DNA of 64,000 nt, from the NCBI GenBank assembly GCA_016699165.1, contig CP064963.1:4154001-4218000 (forward strand). Direction: 5' to 3'. The position numbers and the translations under genes are program-made. Below are positions 37,271 to 46,645 of this stretch, in pieces (the stretch's first letter is position 1; each line of letters opens with the position of its first letter). Below the pieces are notes generated by a model. That model was not told where the DNA came from. It was given only the letters and a program-made list of their open reading frames with translations, and did not search any database. Source of the stretch: Candidatus Melainabacteria bacterium (lineage in GTDB: Bacteria > Cyanobacteriota > Vampirovibrionia > Obscuribacterales > Obscuribacteraceae).

Positions 37271-38281
37271 ATGGATTGTCTTAAATTCAAAAAAACATTT
37301 GTCTTTGCGGCGTTAGCTATCAGTTTCACGTTTGGGCAAAGTGCTTTTGCAATCGACGCTGCTGGTCTTACTGATGTCATCCGAAACGCGAATATTCTCA
37401 AATATGATAAATCTCCCAAAGTCACCATAAGTGGTGCACAAATCACTACTTCAGTAGATCCGATGGGACCGCCTGGCAAAACGTCTGATCAAGATTTGAA
37501 AATCGACGCATTGCTTATAGCTAAGGCGTTATACGATTCCGCTCCGCAAGAATTGACCAGTTGCAAAATCATTTTTTCAAATGGTGGCAAAGACGCAAAG
37601 TACACCATTATTTCCCGGCAGAAAGTTGCTGAATATAGCTCAGGCTCAGTAAATGCTCAAGAGTTGCTTGGCTCACTTGCACTAACCTCAGTGGTGCAGG
37701 AAAGTCAGCCAGAAGTAGTCGAAGGACCTTTTTATGAGCGACGAATGCTTGTGTGGGAGCGCATTGAGAACTTGCGCAAGCACGGAACGGGAGTGAAGCC
37801 ATTTGAGCATTTGTATTCTGAACTTGAAGCTTCTATAAAAGCAAATGATGAACAAAAGACAATTTTCACTAAACTGACTTCGCTTGAAGAAAAGCTTTCT
37901 GGTCAAGAGACTCAAATGGCTCAAGCTAAAAAAGTGGCTCAGGGCAAAGGTATACACGGCAATTTTAAAGGCTCTGCTTCACCATCTCAAAGTCAGCCTC
38001 AATCACAGTCTCAAAATAAAACAACAAATTATCACGACCTTCCATCAGATATTCAGACATTGATTCAATCGGTGGAAAATCGAATGAAAAACGCGCAGAG
38101 TATTTTGAGGGCTCGAGGCGACCAGGAGGGTCTTACTGAGTCGGGTGTGCTTTGCGAGGAGATGCACGGCTTAGCTAAAAGTCGATCATTTCCAGCTCTT
38201 CATAGGCGCGTACAAGACTTCAATCGCTTCTTGCAAAGTAAACGCATCGACTCGGCAAACGTAGCTAATTCGGGTCGTTAA
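37271..38281 (+). CDS. Secreted protein of unknown function
   Basis: The product is 336 residues from the ATG at 37271, one base after the previous stop codon; a start at 37256 would precede the signal peptide by five residues. The signal peptide (FVFAALAISFTFGQSAFA) is clear. The mature part has an alpha/beta region (VTISGAQITTSVDPMGPPGKTSDQDLKIDALLIAKALYD and SCKIIFSNGGKDAKYTIIS), a Gln/Ser-rich linker around residue 250, and a helical end. No known domain is recognised. The tight spacing suggests it works with the Spy-like protein. Confidence 0.75.
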   Translation: MDCLKFKKTFVFAALAISFTFGQSAFAIDAAGLTDVIRNANILKYDKSPKVTISGAQITTSVDPMGPPGKTSDQDLKIDALLIAKALYDSAPQELTSCKIIFSNGGKDAKYTIISRQKVAEYSSGSVNAQELLGSLALTSVVQESQPEVVEGPFYERRMLVWERIENLRKHGTGVKPFEHLYSELEASIKANDEQKTIFTKLTSLEEKLSGQETQMAQAKKVAQGKGIHGNFKGSASPSQSQPQSQSQNKTTNYHDLPSDIQTLIQSVENRMKNAQSILRARGDQEGLTESGVLCEEMHGLAKSRSFPALHRRVQDFNRFLQSKRIDSANVANSGR

Positions 38282-38300
38282 TTATTAGAGGATCAAAGCA

Positions 38301-39701
38301 ATTCAAGAGCCTCCATTAGCCGATTCCAAACGCAAGGCGACAGACCCGCTTCTGGGGGTGGTTTTGGATGGCAGGTATATGGTCGAGGAGCAGATTGGCT
38401 CAGGTGGAATGAGTGTTGTGTACAGAGCCCGGCACTTGCGCTTAAATAGAGCGGTAGCAATCAAAACTTTGAAATTACAGATAGATTCTAAGCCCGTTTA
38501 TCGAGAACGTTTTCAACGAGAGATAGATAGTCTTAGTGCGTTAAATCATCCAAATGTAGTGACAGTGACCGACTGTCTGATTGACGACGAGGGGCAACCA
38601 TATGTGGTGATGGATTTGCTCAAAGGTAAGAGCTTGGATAAAATGCTTACCGAGCAAGGTCCATTATCTGTGCCATGTTTTGCCAATATCGCCTTGCAAA
38701 TTTTAAGTGCGATTGAACACGCTCATCGCAATGGGGTTGTGCATCGCGACATCAAGCCAGGCAATATCGTTTTGATGGATGAAGATGCAGGATATGCCAA
38801 AGTGGTTGATTTTGGTTTGGCTAAACTCGGTCAAGAAAACAATAAGCTTACTCATTCAGGCGAAATTTGGGGCAGCCCACCCTATATGAGTCCAGAGCAA
38901 TGCAAGGGCGAGGCGACCGACCATCGCTCGGATATTTATTCACTTGGTTGTGTTTTCTATGAAATGCTTATGGGGCAAGATCCTTTCCCTAACAGTAATT
39001 TGTATGAACTGCTGACAAAGCATGTGCATCAGACTCCTCTTGAATTTTCCAAAGTCAATCAGCGCAAAGATTTGCCACCAGAACTTGAAAAAGTTGTTTT
39101 TAAAGCTATGTCCAAAAAGCCTGAAGATCGCTATCAAACAGCTTTTGAGATAGAAGAAATTTTACTTCGTGTGCTTGGTGATTCGTGGGCAAAAGAGCGC
39201 ACCGCATTTAAGCATGTCATTCGCGCTCAAGGGCTTAGCAGTTCGTCTATTCGTATTCAATCGCAAAGAGATCAGCCAGAATTAGGCACGCAAGGACCTC
39301 TTGCTTTATTGCCACAATTTAGTTTGTGGTTGATGTTGTTTCTGATACTTGGTTTTGCTGGTCTGGGAGTAGCTTCCGTGGTTGGTTGGAATTCCGAAAA
39401 AGCTAATAATATGAACAGTTTGTCCAGTAATTCTGAAATGGCTGACTTTTCAGGTCTAGCCGATAAAAATATAATTTTAGACGACTCTGATAACATAGGT
39501 AAGTCCAAGGCTAAGATGACCTCCAGGCACATTCCAAGCGCAACTCCAACTGTCAGACCCGCAAACAATGGGCATGCTCACAGCCGATGGGCAGCACTTG
39601 AAAAAGAAAAGAAGCCTGCTCAGTCTAAGCCAAGTTCTGCAAGTGATACAAAAAATAAAAATGATCCTTGGGCTGAACTTAAAAGGTTGCGAAAGAATTA
39701 A
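38301..39701 (+). CDS. Membrane-anchored Ser/Thr protein kinase (Hanks type)
   Basis: The catalytic domain is intact: Gly loop QIGSGGMSVVYRA, Lys in AIKTLK, HRDIKPGN and DFGLAK (Lys36, Asp131 and Asp151 counted from the GTG at 38358), then GSPPYMSPEQ and SDIYSLGCVFYEM. A TM helix (FSLWLMLFLILGFAGLGVASVV, about 310-335) follows, and a Ser/Lys-rich C-terminal part lies outside. The first GTG, at 38358, lacks a spaced ribosome site. The frame stays open upstream with coding-like text (EPPLADSKRKATDPLLG), and AGAGG precedes an ATT at 38301 by 9 bases, so an ATT start adding 19 residues is possible. The gene lies 11 bases before the MMT-like gene. Confidence 0.9.
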   Translation: MQEPPLADSKRKATDPLLGVVLDGRYMVEEQIGSGGMSVVYRARHLRLNRAVAIKTLKLQIDSKPVYRERFQREIDSLSALNHPNVVTVTDCLIDDEGQPYVVMDLLKGKSLDKMLTEQGPLSVPCFANIALQILSAIEHAHRNGVVHRDIKPGNIVLMDEDAGYAKVVDFGLAKLGQENNKLTHSGEIWGSPPYMSPEQCKGEATDHRSDIYSLGCVFYEMLMGQDPFPNSNLYELLTKHVHQTPLEFSKVNQRKDLPPELEKVVFKAMSKKPEDRYQTAFEIEEILLRVLGDSWAKERTAFKHVIRAQGLSSSSIRIQSQRDQPELGTQGPLALLPQFSLWLMLFLILGFAGLGVASVVGWNSEKANNMNSLSSNSEMADFSGLADKNIILDDSDNIGKSKAKMTSRHIPSATPTVRPANNGHAHSRWAALEKEKKPAQSKPSSASDTKNKNDPWAELKRLRKN

Positions 39702-39712
39702 AGAGGCCTTGC

Positions 39713-42700
39713 ATGACATCGAGTCCAGATACAGTTTTAAAAGACCCGCAAGCTGAGCGTATTGTAGAACTCGCGACCAAACAAGACACATGCCCTGAGC
39801 AAATCGTAAATGCTCTGGAAAATTTACTTGCCTGTCTTGAAGATCCTCAGTTGAGAGTTAAGGCTGTGAGCGAATTGCATAAGCTTGCTTCTTTGCTTGA
39901 AGCGCCCAAAGAAAAGAAACCAATTCATTTAATGCTACGCAAAATGACAGTCAATAATTTGAATGAGCCCATCAAATTGTTGCTCACTCCAGCTGTATTT
40001 TCGCCTGAAATGTGGGGACGCACTTTTGCTGAGGGGCTATTAAAAGATCCAGATCAGTTTAGAGGCAAAAGTGTGGTCGAACTGGGCACGGGCTCAGGCT
40101 GGATCAGCTTGTTGCTTTTGCTCACCACTCAAGTAAAAGAAATCTTGGCTCTCGATTTAAATCCAGTAGCGGTTTTGCTTGCCAAACTCAATGCCTGGTT
40201 GAATGGCACCACACCTGATGGCTATCCAGTTACCAGTCAAATGGGCTCGCCTATTGTTGGTGCACTTCGAGTGAAGCAGTCAGACTTATTGTCTGTGGTC
40301 ATAGACTCTCAATCTAAAGAAAAATTCCATCATATTATTGGTTGTATTCCGCAGGTTTTGCACCCAGCAGAAGAGCATTCGACTTTTAGTGAAGTAAATG
40401 AAGGCATTAACGAAAAAGACTTATACGATCTTAGTAATTATTGTTTTCGACAAGGCATCTTAGAAGACCGATTTGGCTTGCCGCTGATTGCAAGAGCCTT
40501 AGAGCAAGCGCAAATTTGTCTGAAACCCCAAGGCAAAGTCACTTTCATTATTGGTGGCAGACCTGGTCCAAAAGAAATTCAAGCAATGTTTGAGCGTCGT
40601 GCTTTTATTCCAGAATTGGTTTTGAGTCGTCGCATTTCTCAAGCTGATGATACCGATCTTGATTCTTTAGTCGAACTTGAGCGCGCCCATGATATCAAGT
40701 TTCATTTTTTTATTTCCAAAAACTCTCAAGATTCTGTCAGTGCAGACACCGCCGTTAAAATTCTCAAACAAGGCGCTGAGATCTTTCATGATTTGTTAGT
40801 CTACCGAGCCGAGTCAAATCCCAAATTCGAGCGGTCTTTATTTGAGTTTCTTGATAATTTGCACAAACTAAATTTAGATACTCTTCGAAGCGAACTTGAT
40901 TTTTCGCGCCTTAGCGAAGAGCAAGTAAGTTTTTTGAGTCGCCTCACGCGCGAGCTTTTACAGAGCCGCTATTTGCCTTATCCCCACGAGCGTGGTGATT
41001 TGTCCTTCAGACAAAAATTGTCCCGTTTTCTTCAGATATATTGTCATATTAAATATGATGCTAAAAAACTTTTCGTGGGTCCAGAGCGAATTCAATTACT
41101 TGAGATGATACTAAAAATGGTATTACCTCAAGGTGGGCGAATACTACTTTCTGAATCGCTCAAAGAAGTGTACGGGAGACTTATAGACAATACAGACTGT
41201 GTGGGTTGTTACGCAAATGACGACCTGCCAGAAATTTTTAGTCTGGATGATATTTTGAATCCAGAATTAGTTTTGATTTCAGCCAAGCAATTTGCAAAAC
41301 CATCCCCACTTTTACTTGAAGCACTTTTTCAACAGGCGCTCAAACATCCTAAGCGACTGTACATATTAGACGACTCTGCCAATTTTGATATCGGATCAGG
41401 TCTTGATGCCAATATTACACTGCGTTTGGCGGGACAAGCCTTAGTGCCTTCCAATTTGGTTTTTCTTTATGGTCTGACGAAGAACACAGTATGTCCTGAT
41501 CTTGAACTGAGTTTTCTTTTAAATGCACCACAAGAGTGGCCAGAACATTTCGATGTAACATCAGAGCTAAGCTATTCGCGCATATCTTATCCTGGACAAC
41601 TCTACTATGAGTGGCTTTTTGATGATTTGTTGGACTTGCCTTTTCCGGACGAACCTCAAAACGAAATGAAAGTGCACAAAACTGTATTTAATCCAGCACT
41701 CAATGCCAATTTTGTCGCTGCCGCCAAAGACCCAGTGTTTGCGCCCAAGCCCATTGATGTAGAACATCCAGATCCCGATTTAATTCGACTCGACTATGGA
41801 GAGTTTGAGCACGAAGTGCCGGATCTTTTACTTAAAGGTCTAATAAAAGGTTTTGTAGAACCAAGCGGCCAAAAGATGAAAGAGGTCATGCGCAGTCGCA
41901 TTGCCGCTTATGTGAAATATACTAGAAATGTTGAGATTGGACAAAGCCAAATCACTTTAGGTCAGGGAGTTTTTCCATTACTTGCCGCAATGCTTGGAGC
42001 TCTTGCAGTAAAGCTCGAAAGAAAGCCGCTTGTGGCATTACACACAGGATCTTATGGTCCACTTTTTCCATTGCTTCCCTATCACAATGCCAGCCTTACT
42101 CAAGTTGAAACTAAAGCAGAGAATGGATTTCTAATTCAAGTTGACGAACTTGAAAAATTGAGCGAAAAGCCAGATCTGCTCTGGATTACAAATCCTTCCA
42201 ATCCGTCTGGTTATTTTTATACTGAGCAAGAAATTAAAGCGCTGGGTGATTACTGTGCCAAAAACAACATTTTACTTTTAGCAGACGAAATTTTCTTTCT
42301 TCTCAGTGATATCTCATGCGGAGACTGGACTCCACCTGCATTGAGTTTTGCTTCTTTATATGGCACAAAAGCCGGTTCGAATTTATTTTTATGCGATGGT
42401 GTAGCTAAAGCATTTGCTGCAGGCGGTCTTAGATGTGGATTTATGATTTGCCCCGATGAAGAATGGGCTCATTGTGTACAGATGCAGAGCGTGATTCCGT
42501 CTAACGTTCTGCTTAGAGCCTGGGATAATTTGTATAGTTCATTTCTAAATGTGGCACCACATTCGATGCTCGATGTAGAAGAAGCATCCAAAGAAGTGAA
42601 AGTGTATCTAGATCAGGCAAGAGGTCTTCTAAGCCGTCATCGAGCTGAACTTAGCGAGTTGCTCCAAAAATATAACCTCGATTTGCCTGTAGGTTTCGAT

Positions 42701-42910
42701 TCTAATTCTTTGCGTGTGCGCGGTGGCATGTTTATACTTGCTAAACTGTCTGCAATGCAAAAACAACTTGCCGTTGAGCAAAAGTTGCTTTTAAATCCTG
42801 ATGATTGGAGTCGCACAAAAGGATATGCGCGTATTTGTTTTTCACTGCCTGAGTCTAAGTGGCGCGAGGCAATGAGTAGAATGGAAAAATTTTTGGAGCT
42901 TAAAAAGTGA
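39713..42910 (+). CDS. Methionine S-methyltransferase-like methyltransferase-aminotransferase fusion
   Basis: The product is 1065 residues, about the size of plant methionine S-methyltransferase (MMT), which makes S-methylmethionine from Met and SAM. The N-terminal half is a SAM methyltransferase: SVVELGTGSGWISLLL (about 120-135), IIGCIPQVLHPAEEH, and YDLSNYCFRQGILEDRFGLPLIARALE, then IIGGRPGPKEI and SQADDTDLDSLVELE. These match plant MMT text as I recall it. Middle text (YGLTKNTVCPDLELSFLL) also fits. The C-terminal part is a fold-type I aminotransferase domain: WITNPSNPSGYFY, LLADEIFF, and DGVAKAFAAGGLRCGF with the PLP Lys at residue 899. Recalled plant sequences lack this Lys. Whether it methylates Met is untested. 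Confidence 0.88.
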   Translation: MTSSPDTVLKDPQAERIVELATKQDTCPEQIVNALENLLACLEDPQLRVKAVSELHKLASLLEAPKEKKPIHLMLRKMTVNNLNEPIKLLLTPAVFSPEMWGRTFAEGLLKDPDQFRGKSVVELGTGSGWISLLLLLTTQVKEILALDLNPVAVLLAKLNAWLNGTTPDGYPVTSQMGSPIVGALRVKQSDLLSVVIDSQSKEKFHHIIGCIPQVLHPAEEHSTFSEVNEGINEKDLYDLSNYCFRQGILEDRFGLPLIARALEQAQICLKPQGKVTFIIGGRPGPKEIQAMFERRAFIPELVLSRRISQADDTDLDSLVELERAHDIKFHFFISKNSQDSVSADTAVKILKQGAEIFHDLLVYRAESNPKFERSLFEFLDNLHKLNLDTLRSELDFSRLSEEQVSFLSRLTRELLQSRYLPYPHERGDLSFRQKLSRFLQIYCHIKYDAKKLFVGPERIQLLEMILKMVLPQGGRILLSESLKEVYGRLIDNTDCVGCYANDDLPEIFSLDDILNPELVLISAKQFAKPSPLLLEALFQQALKHPKRLYILDDSANFDIGSGLDANITLRLAGQALVPSNLVFLYGLTKNTVCPDLELSFLLNAPQEWPEHFDVTSELSYSRISYPGQLYYEWLFDDLLDLPFPDEPQNEMKVHKTVFNPALNANFVAAAKDPVFAPKPIDVEHPDPDLIRLDYGEFEHEVPDLLLKGLIKGFVEPSGQKMKEVMRSRIAAYVKYTRNVEIGQSQITLGQGVFPLLAAMLGALAVKLERKPLVALHTGSYGPLFPLLPYHNASLTQVETKAENGFLIQVDELEKLSEKPDLLWITNPSNPSGYFYTEQEIKALGDYCAKNNILLLADEIFFLLSDISCGDWTPPALSFASLYGTKAGSNLFLCDGVAKAFAAGGLRCGFMICPDEEWAHCVQMQSVIPSNVLLRAWDNLYSSFLNVAPHSMLDVEEASKEVKVYLDQARGLLSRHRAELSELLQKYNLDLPVGFDSNSLRVRGGMFILAKLSAMQKQLAVEQKLLLNPDDWSRTKGYARICFSLPESKWREAMSRMEKFLELKK

Positions 42911-43755
42911 GTAAAGTCTGTTTGATTACAGGTGCCACGGCAGGTATCGGTCAAGCTGCTGCCATTGAACTTGCAAATCCCAAATATGACTTTCGGTTGG
43001 TGATTGTCGGACGCAACGAGGAGCGCTGTCGAAATACTGTTTTGCTCATTAAGCAGAAACACAAAGAGGCATCGGTCGATTATTTGGTGGCTGACTTGTC
43101 TTCGTACAAACAAGTAATGAATCTTGCGTCTGATTTTAAAAGCAAATACGATCAATTAGACGTGCTTATAAACAATGCCGGAGCAATTTTTTTCAGTCAC
43201 AAATTAAGTGAAGACGACCTTGAGATGACATGGGCCCTCAATCATTTTGGATATTTTTGGCTTAGTCTTGCTCTTAGTGATTTACTGAAAAAGTCTGCAC
43301 CTAGTCGTGTGATCAATGTTTCTTCCGCTGCACACAGACGAGCTTTTATACCCTCATTTGATAATTTGGGCAAAGAACGCAATCAAACGGGCTATCCTAC
43401 TTATGGCAATACAAAGTTAGCAAACATCTGGTTTACCAGAGAATTGCATAAACGCCTTTTTGCAAGCGGAGTTTGTGTTAATTCTATGCACCCAGGAGTG
43501 GTGGCAACTAATTTTGGATCTGACAATGGACTGTTTGGTAATTTGTTTAGAGCCGCTGCCAGTCTCTTTTGGGTGCCAGTAGATCAAGGTGCCACCACTG
43601 TGATTTATTTGGCAACATCACCTGCCGTTGTGGGAGTTAGTGGTGAATATTTTGAGAAAGAAAAAATATGCAAGCCAAGTAAATTGGCTCAAAATGACGA
43701 GATGGCAGCTGCACTTTGGAAGAAAACTGAAGAGATAACAGAATCGCTTAAATAA
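42907..43755 (+). CDS. Short-chain dehydrogenase/reductase (retinol dehydrogenase-like)
   Basis: The product is 282 residues with a GTG start at 42907 that overlaps the MMT-like stop by 4 bases (GTGA), so translation is coupled. Motifs of classical SDRs are present: TGATAGIGQAAA for NAD(P), DVLINNAGAI, VINVSSAAH with Ser, and YGNTKLAN as YxxxK, then MHPGVVATNFG. The region after the cofactor motif (VIVGRNEERCRNTV, with Arg after the second strand) suggests NADPH. It most resembles the retinol dehydrogenase-like group; the substrate is unknown. It overlaps the convergent TPR gene end by 8 bases. Confidence 0.9.
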   Translation: MSKVCLITGATAGIGQAAAIELANPKYDFRLVIVGRNEERCRNTVLLIKQKHKEASVDYLVADLSSYKQVMNLASDFKSKYDQLDVLINNAGAIFFSHKLSEDDLEMTWALNHFGYFWLSLALSDLLKKSAPSRVINVSSAAHRRAFIPSFDNLGKERNQTGYPTYGNTKLANIWFTRELHKRLFASGVCVNSMHPGVVATNFGSDNGLFGNLFRAAASLFWVPVDQGATTVIYLATSPAVVGVSGEYFEKEKICKPSKLAQNDEMAAALWKKTEEITESLK

Positions 43756-45280
43756 AGCGATACGCCATTAGCGCTACACTTAAAATCAGGAACAAAAGTC
43801 CAATTACACCTGATGCAGACTTGGCTCCAGGGTTTGGTAACACAAGCGCCAGAAAGAAAAAGGGCAAAGACAAAACTGCACTTAAAAGCGATTGACGCAA
43901 TTGCAGAAGTAAAATTAGTAAGTCCGGGTATTGCACTGGATCCATCCAGATGCGAAGCGCTTGCGCTTTATCTAGTGCCATGTTTTTAAGTGCTGCACTA
44001 GTTATAGTTTCGCCGCGCTCAGCCTGTAGAACCAATTTCTTGCCACCATTACCGTCAAAAATTCGACCCGAGCCATCGCATGCATGCAGTGCGAAACTAT
44101 CAAGATATGAGGCACTTGTTTCAATTGATAAGTGAGCACAGTTGATACAGCCGGGATACAGAGCCGGCTCATCGGGCCAAGTTCCACCTTTTTCTAGATG
44201 TGCCATGAAAGCTTCTTTGCTTGCAAATCCAGTATCTTTCAGTGAAATTCTCACTTTTTGAATGAAGGGATAATCGACTCTTTTGGTAAATGGATTATCG
44301 TATTTACTATCTTCACCCATCGATTCGTCTGGATAGTCGCGTTTATCGATATAGGCTTGGTTAGCTGATTTTAGTGTTTGATGAGCGGTTTGCAAAACAA
44401 ATTGCTCTGGTGCTTGCTCGGAATAAAACGCCGTATTGCTCTGCCCAACTAATTTCTCGCGTCCTTTGATCATCCAAAATTCTTTTTCAATTGGATTAGT
44501 TACAAGCAGCGCAGCAATATTTTTTATGCCAGGTGCAAATGCATCGTAAGAAAGATTTTTTTCACTGCCAGCACCCTTTGAGCCACCGCTAGATGCAAGC
44601 ACAGCACCAGTGTCTTTTATCTTAAGTGACAACAGACCATCAGCTTGAGTGTAAAGCATGCCTTGACTTGCAAGCGATTGCCTTAGCGTTTTGCCGCGCG
44701 TTAGCCCAACTGCAAACGCCGCTCCAAGCAGAGCGACTACTAACCCCAATGTGATTATTAGTACTAAATATCCAGCCAAACCTGCATTTTCAGGTTCGCT
44801 TATAGTCTTTGCTTGTTTGATTGCGCGCTTGACAGGACTTTGAGCAAGCTCCTTTTGAGCTTCCTCTTGCTCCATCTCGTCATAGCCTTTTTTGACACGC
44901 ATTTTCTTTACGCCTTCAGACATCGAATCGCGTTCGAAATCTTTGACCGCTTTCATTATTTCTTCGGCTAAATCGCGGTCGCCAAGCGTGTTGCAGATGG
45001 TGTAAATGTTATTTGCTGTTTTAGAACATTCGATATGTCTTGCACCATATGCCCTGGTCTGGGCATCAAGCAAGTCAAGCGACAAATAGAGGGCATTGGT
45101 GTAGTCGTTATTTTGGCTGGCAATACTTATGAGACTCTTGTAGGACAGGATCGACTGGTGGTGAGTCGCTCCAAGCTCTTTGATCGTGCGCTTGAACAGC
45201 CCTTCTGCCTTGTCAAATTCAAAGGACTCAAGGCATCTAATTGCCTCGGAAAAGGTTGCGCTTTCCTGGTAGTCAGTCAT
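43748..45280 (-). CDS. Membrane protein with N-terminal TPR-like helices
   Basis: The product is 510 residues. The first 110 residues are helical TPR-like units (SATFSEAIRCLESFEFDKAEGLFKRTI and ALYLSLDLLDAQTRAYG). A TM helix at about 170-195 (LAGYLVLIITLGLVVALLGAAFAVGL) leads to an outer domain (about 200-450). The end has two TM helices (SLPFFFLALVLP and GVIGLLFLILSVALMAYRF). No enzyme motif is seen. GAGG lies just before the ATG. It is the third of three same-strand genes (OPT, winged-helix protein, this gene), spaced by 66 bases from its upstream neighbour. Confidence 0.75.
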   Translation of the reverse strand: MTDYQESATFSEAIRCLESFEFDKAEGLFKRTIKELGATHHQSILSYKSLISIASQNNDYTNALYLSLDLLDAQTRAYGARHIECSKTANNIYTICNTLGDRDLAEEIMKAVKDFERDSMSEGVKKMRVKKGYDEMEQEEAQKELAQSPVKRAIKQAKTISEPENAGLAGYLVLIITLGLVVALLGAAFAVGLTRGKTLRQSLASQGMLYTQADGLLSLKIKDTGAVLASSGGSKGAGSEKNLSYDAFAPGIKNIAALLVTNPIEKEFWMIKGREKLVGQSNTAFYSEQAPEQFVLQTAHQTLKSANQAYIDKRDYPDESMGEDSKYDNPFTKRVDYPFIQKVRISLKDTGFASKEAFMAHLEKGGTWPDEPALYPGCINCAHLSIETSASYLDSFALHACDGSGRIFDGNGGKKLVLQAERGETITSAALKNMALDKAQALRIWMDPVQYPDLLILLLQLRQSLLSAVLSLPFFFLALVLPNPGAKSASGVIGLLFLILSVALMAYRFI

Positions 45281-45346
45281 TGTCCTCTGCCATTATTGCC
45301 ATTGCTGCAAATATGGTCATATCTTAAACTAAAATCCGTCACTTGA

Positions 45347-46645
45347 CTAAGCGTCGAATTCCTGGTCTAGAACATCTTTTTCGGTGGTGTAGACGCTATC
45401 TTGATCCTGGAGCAGTTCGCGCTTGAAAGACAGGCTCTTGGCCTCTGCCAGTTTTTTCTCCAAATCATCTGAAGGTGCGGTGAGTTTGCTCCAGAACTGC
45501 ATGCGCGTTTTGTTACGCTCTTCTATGTTTTTGTTTGCCAAAGATATTCCAAAAGCACGCACAGCAGGTACAACTAAAAAGAGGGTGCCATAAATAACAA
45601 GGGCATGAATTAGTGGAGCGAGCTTATAGAGCGTCGAAATGTAGTCCATTTGCAATAATAAAAACCAACTGCCAATGAAATTAAGCGCAGCCAGAATATA
45701 AACGGGCATCATTTGATCTTGGCGAACATTGGAAAACTTCCAGGCAAATTCACTTAAATATTGCGGCAATTCGCCTGGCCAAGGGCTTTGAGCTGTGGCT
45801 TTTAATGACGAAAAGTCATAGACAATATTTCCTGTTTCAGTCACGTTTGGTTTGCCCTGAAAACGAACAAGTACAGGAAGCATAGCGTCATCTTCGTTTG
45901 ACCCTGTATATGGTGCCAACTGTTCTGCCGTTACCACGCCATTGTTTTCTCTAATAGCTTCGGCAATCATTGCCCATTTGCGCTCTTCAAGATTTAAATT
46001 GGGATCGCCATCGCCAAATAGAAAGGAGAAGACATTGAAAAAGAAATTGGTCTTTTTGGGTTTGTTTATAGTTGGTCGATTGTATCTATCGTACGTGTCT
46101 TGTCTGTTATCGCGTGATCCTGAATAAGCTTGCCACATGAATATTTCGCGAATGAGCATCCAGTCCCAGAAACCAAGATGGAATCCGCCTCCACCCCAGC
46201 CGCCACTGTTGTAGTCGTCATAACCACCGTCTCTATCTGAGTCGCGACCGCCGATGCGACTGTAGAACATGATTACTAAAAACACGAGCACTATCACAAT
46301 AACGAAAGACAAAATGAGCATCACGCCAAATGAAATGCGCAACAAGAAAAATGCCGCATTAAATAACCAGTCACCAACACGCTGTATAAACAGCTCCATG
46401 CCTCGACTTAAGTAAGTTGCTTCAAAATTGGCTGGATACGAATAAACGATATCCCCCTTTTCGCCCACTTTTAAGTTGCCTTTGGTTTCAGCGGCAATCT
46501 CATTAAGATCTTGCTCTACAACTAAAACGGGCAATCCAGACTTGAGGGCAACGTCTGCAGCTGTAACTTTGCGCCCAAGCGAATCGATCGTTTTGAGAAC
46601 GACTTGCTTTTGCGGATTCATAGTTAGAGTTTGTAGTTGAGTCAT
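45347..46645 (-). CDS. Cyanobacterial-type winged-helix membrane protein
   Basis: The product is 432 residues. The N-terminal 80 residues resemble a winged helix (QVVLKTIDSLGRKVTAADVALKSGLPVLVVEQDLNEIA). Then come TM spans (AAFFLLRISFGVMLILSFVIVIVLVFLVIMF), a Gly/Asp-rich loop, a second winged-helix-like repeat (ERKWAMIAEAIRENNGVVTAEQLAPY) and two more TM spans (MPVYILAALNFIGSWFLL; LAPLIHALVIYGTLFLVVPAV). I recall cyanobacterial proteins with the same start pattern and layout, with no established function. The ATG follows the OPT gene stop directly with no gap. Confidence 0.7.
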   Translation of the reverse strand: MTQLQTLTMNPQKQVVLKTIDSLGRKVTAADVALKSGLPVLVVEQDLNEIAAETKGNLKVGEKGDIVYSYPANFEATYLSRGMELFIQRVGDWLFNAAFFLLRISFGVMLILSFVIVIVLVFLVIMFYSRIGGRDSDRDGGYDDYNSGGWGGGGFHLGFWDWMLIREIFMWQAYSGSRDNRQDTYDRYNRPTINKPKKTNFFFNVFSFLFGDGDPNLNLEERKWAMIAEAIRENNGVVTAEQLAPYTGSNEDDAMLPVLVRFQGKPNVTETGNIVYDFSSLKATAQSPWPGELPQYLSEFAWKFSNVRQDQMMPVYILAALNFIGSWFLLLQMDYISTLYKLAPLIHALVIYGTLFLVVPAVRAFGISLANKNIEERNKTRMQFWSKLTAPSDDLEKKLAEAKSLSFKRELLQDQDSVYTTEKDVLDQEFDA

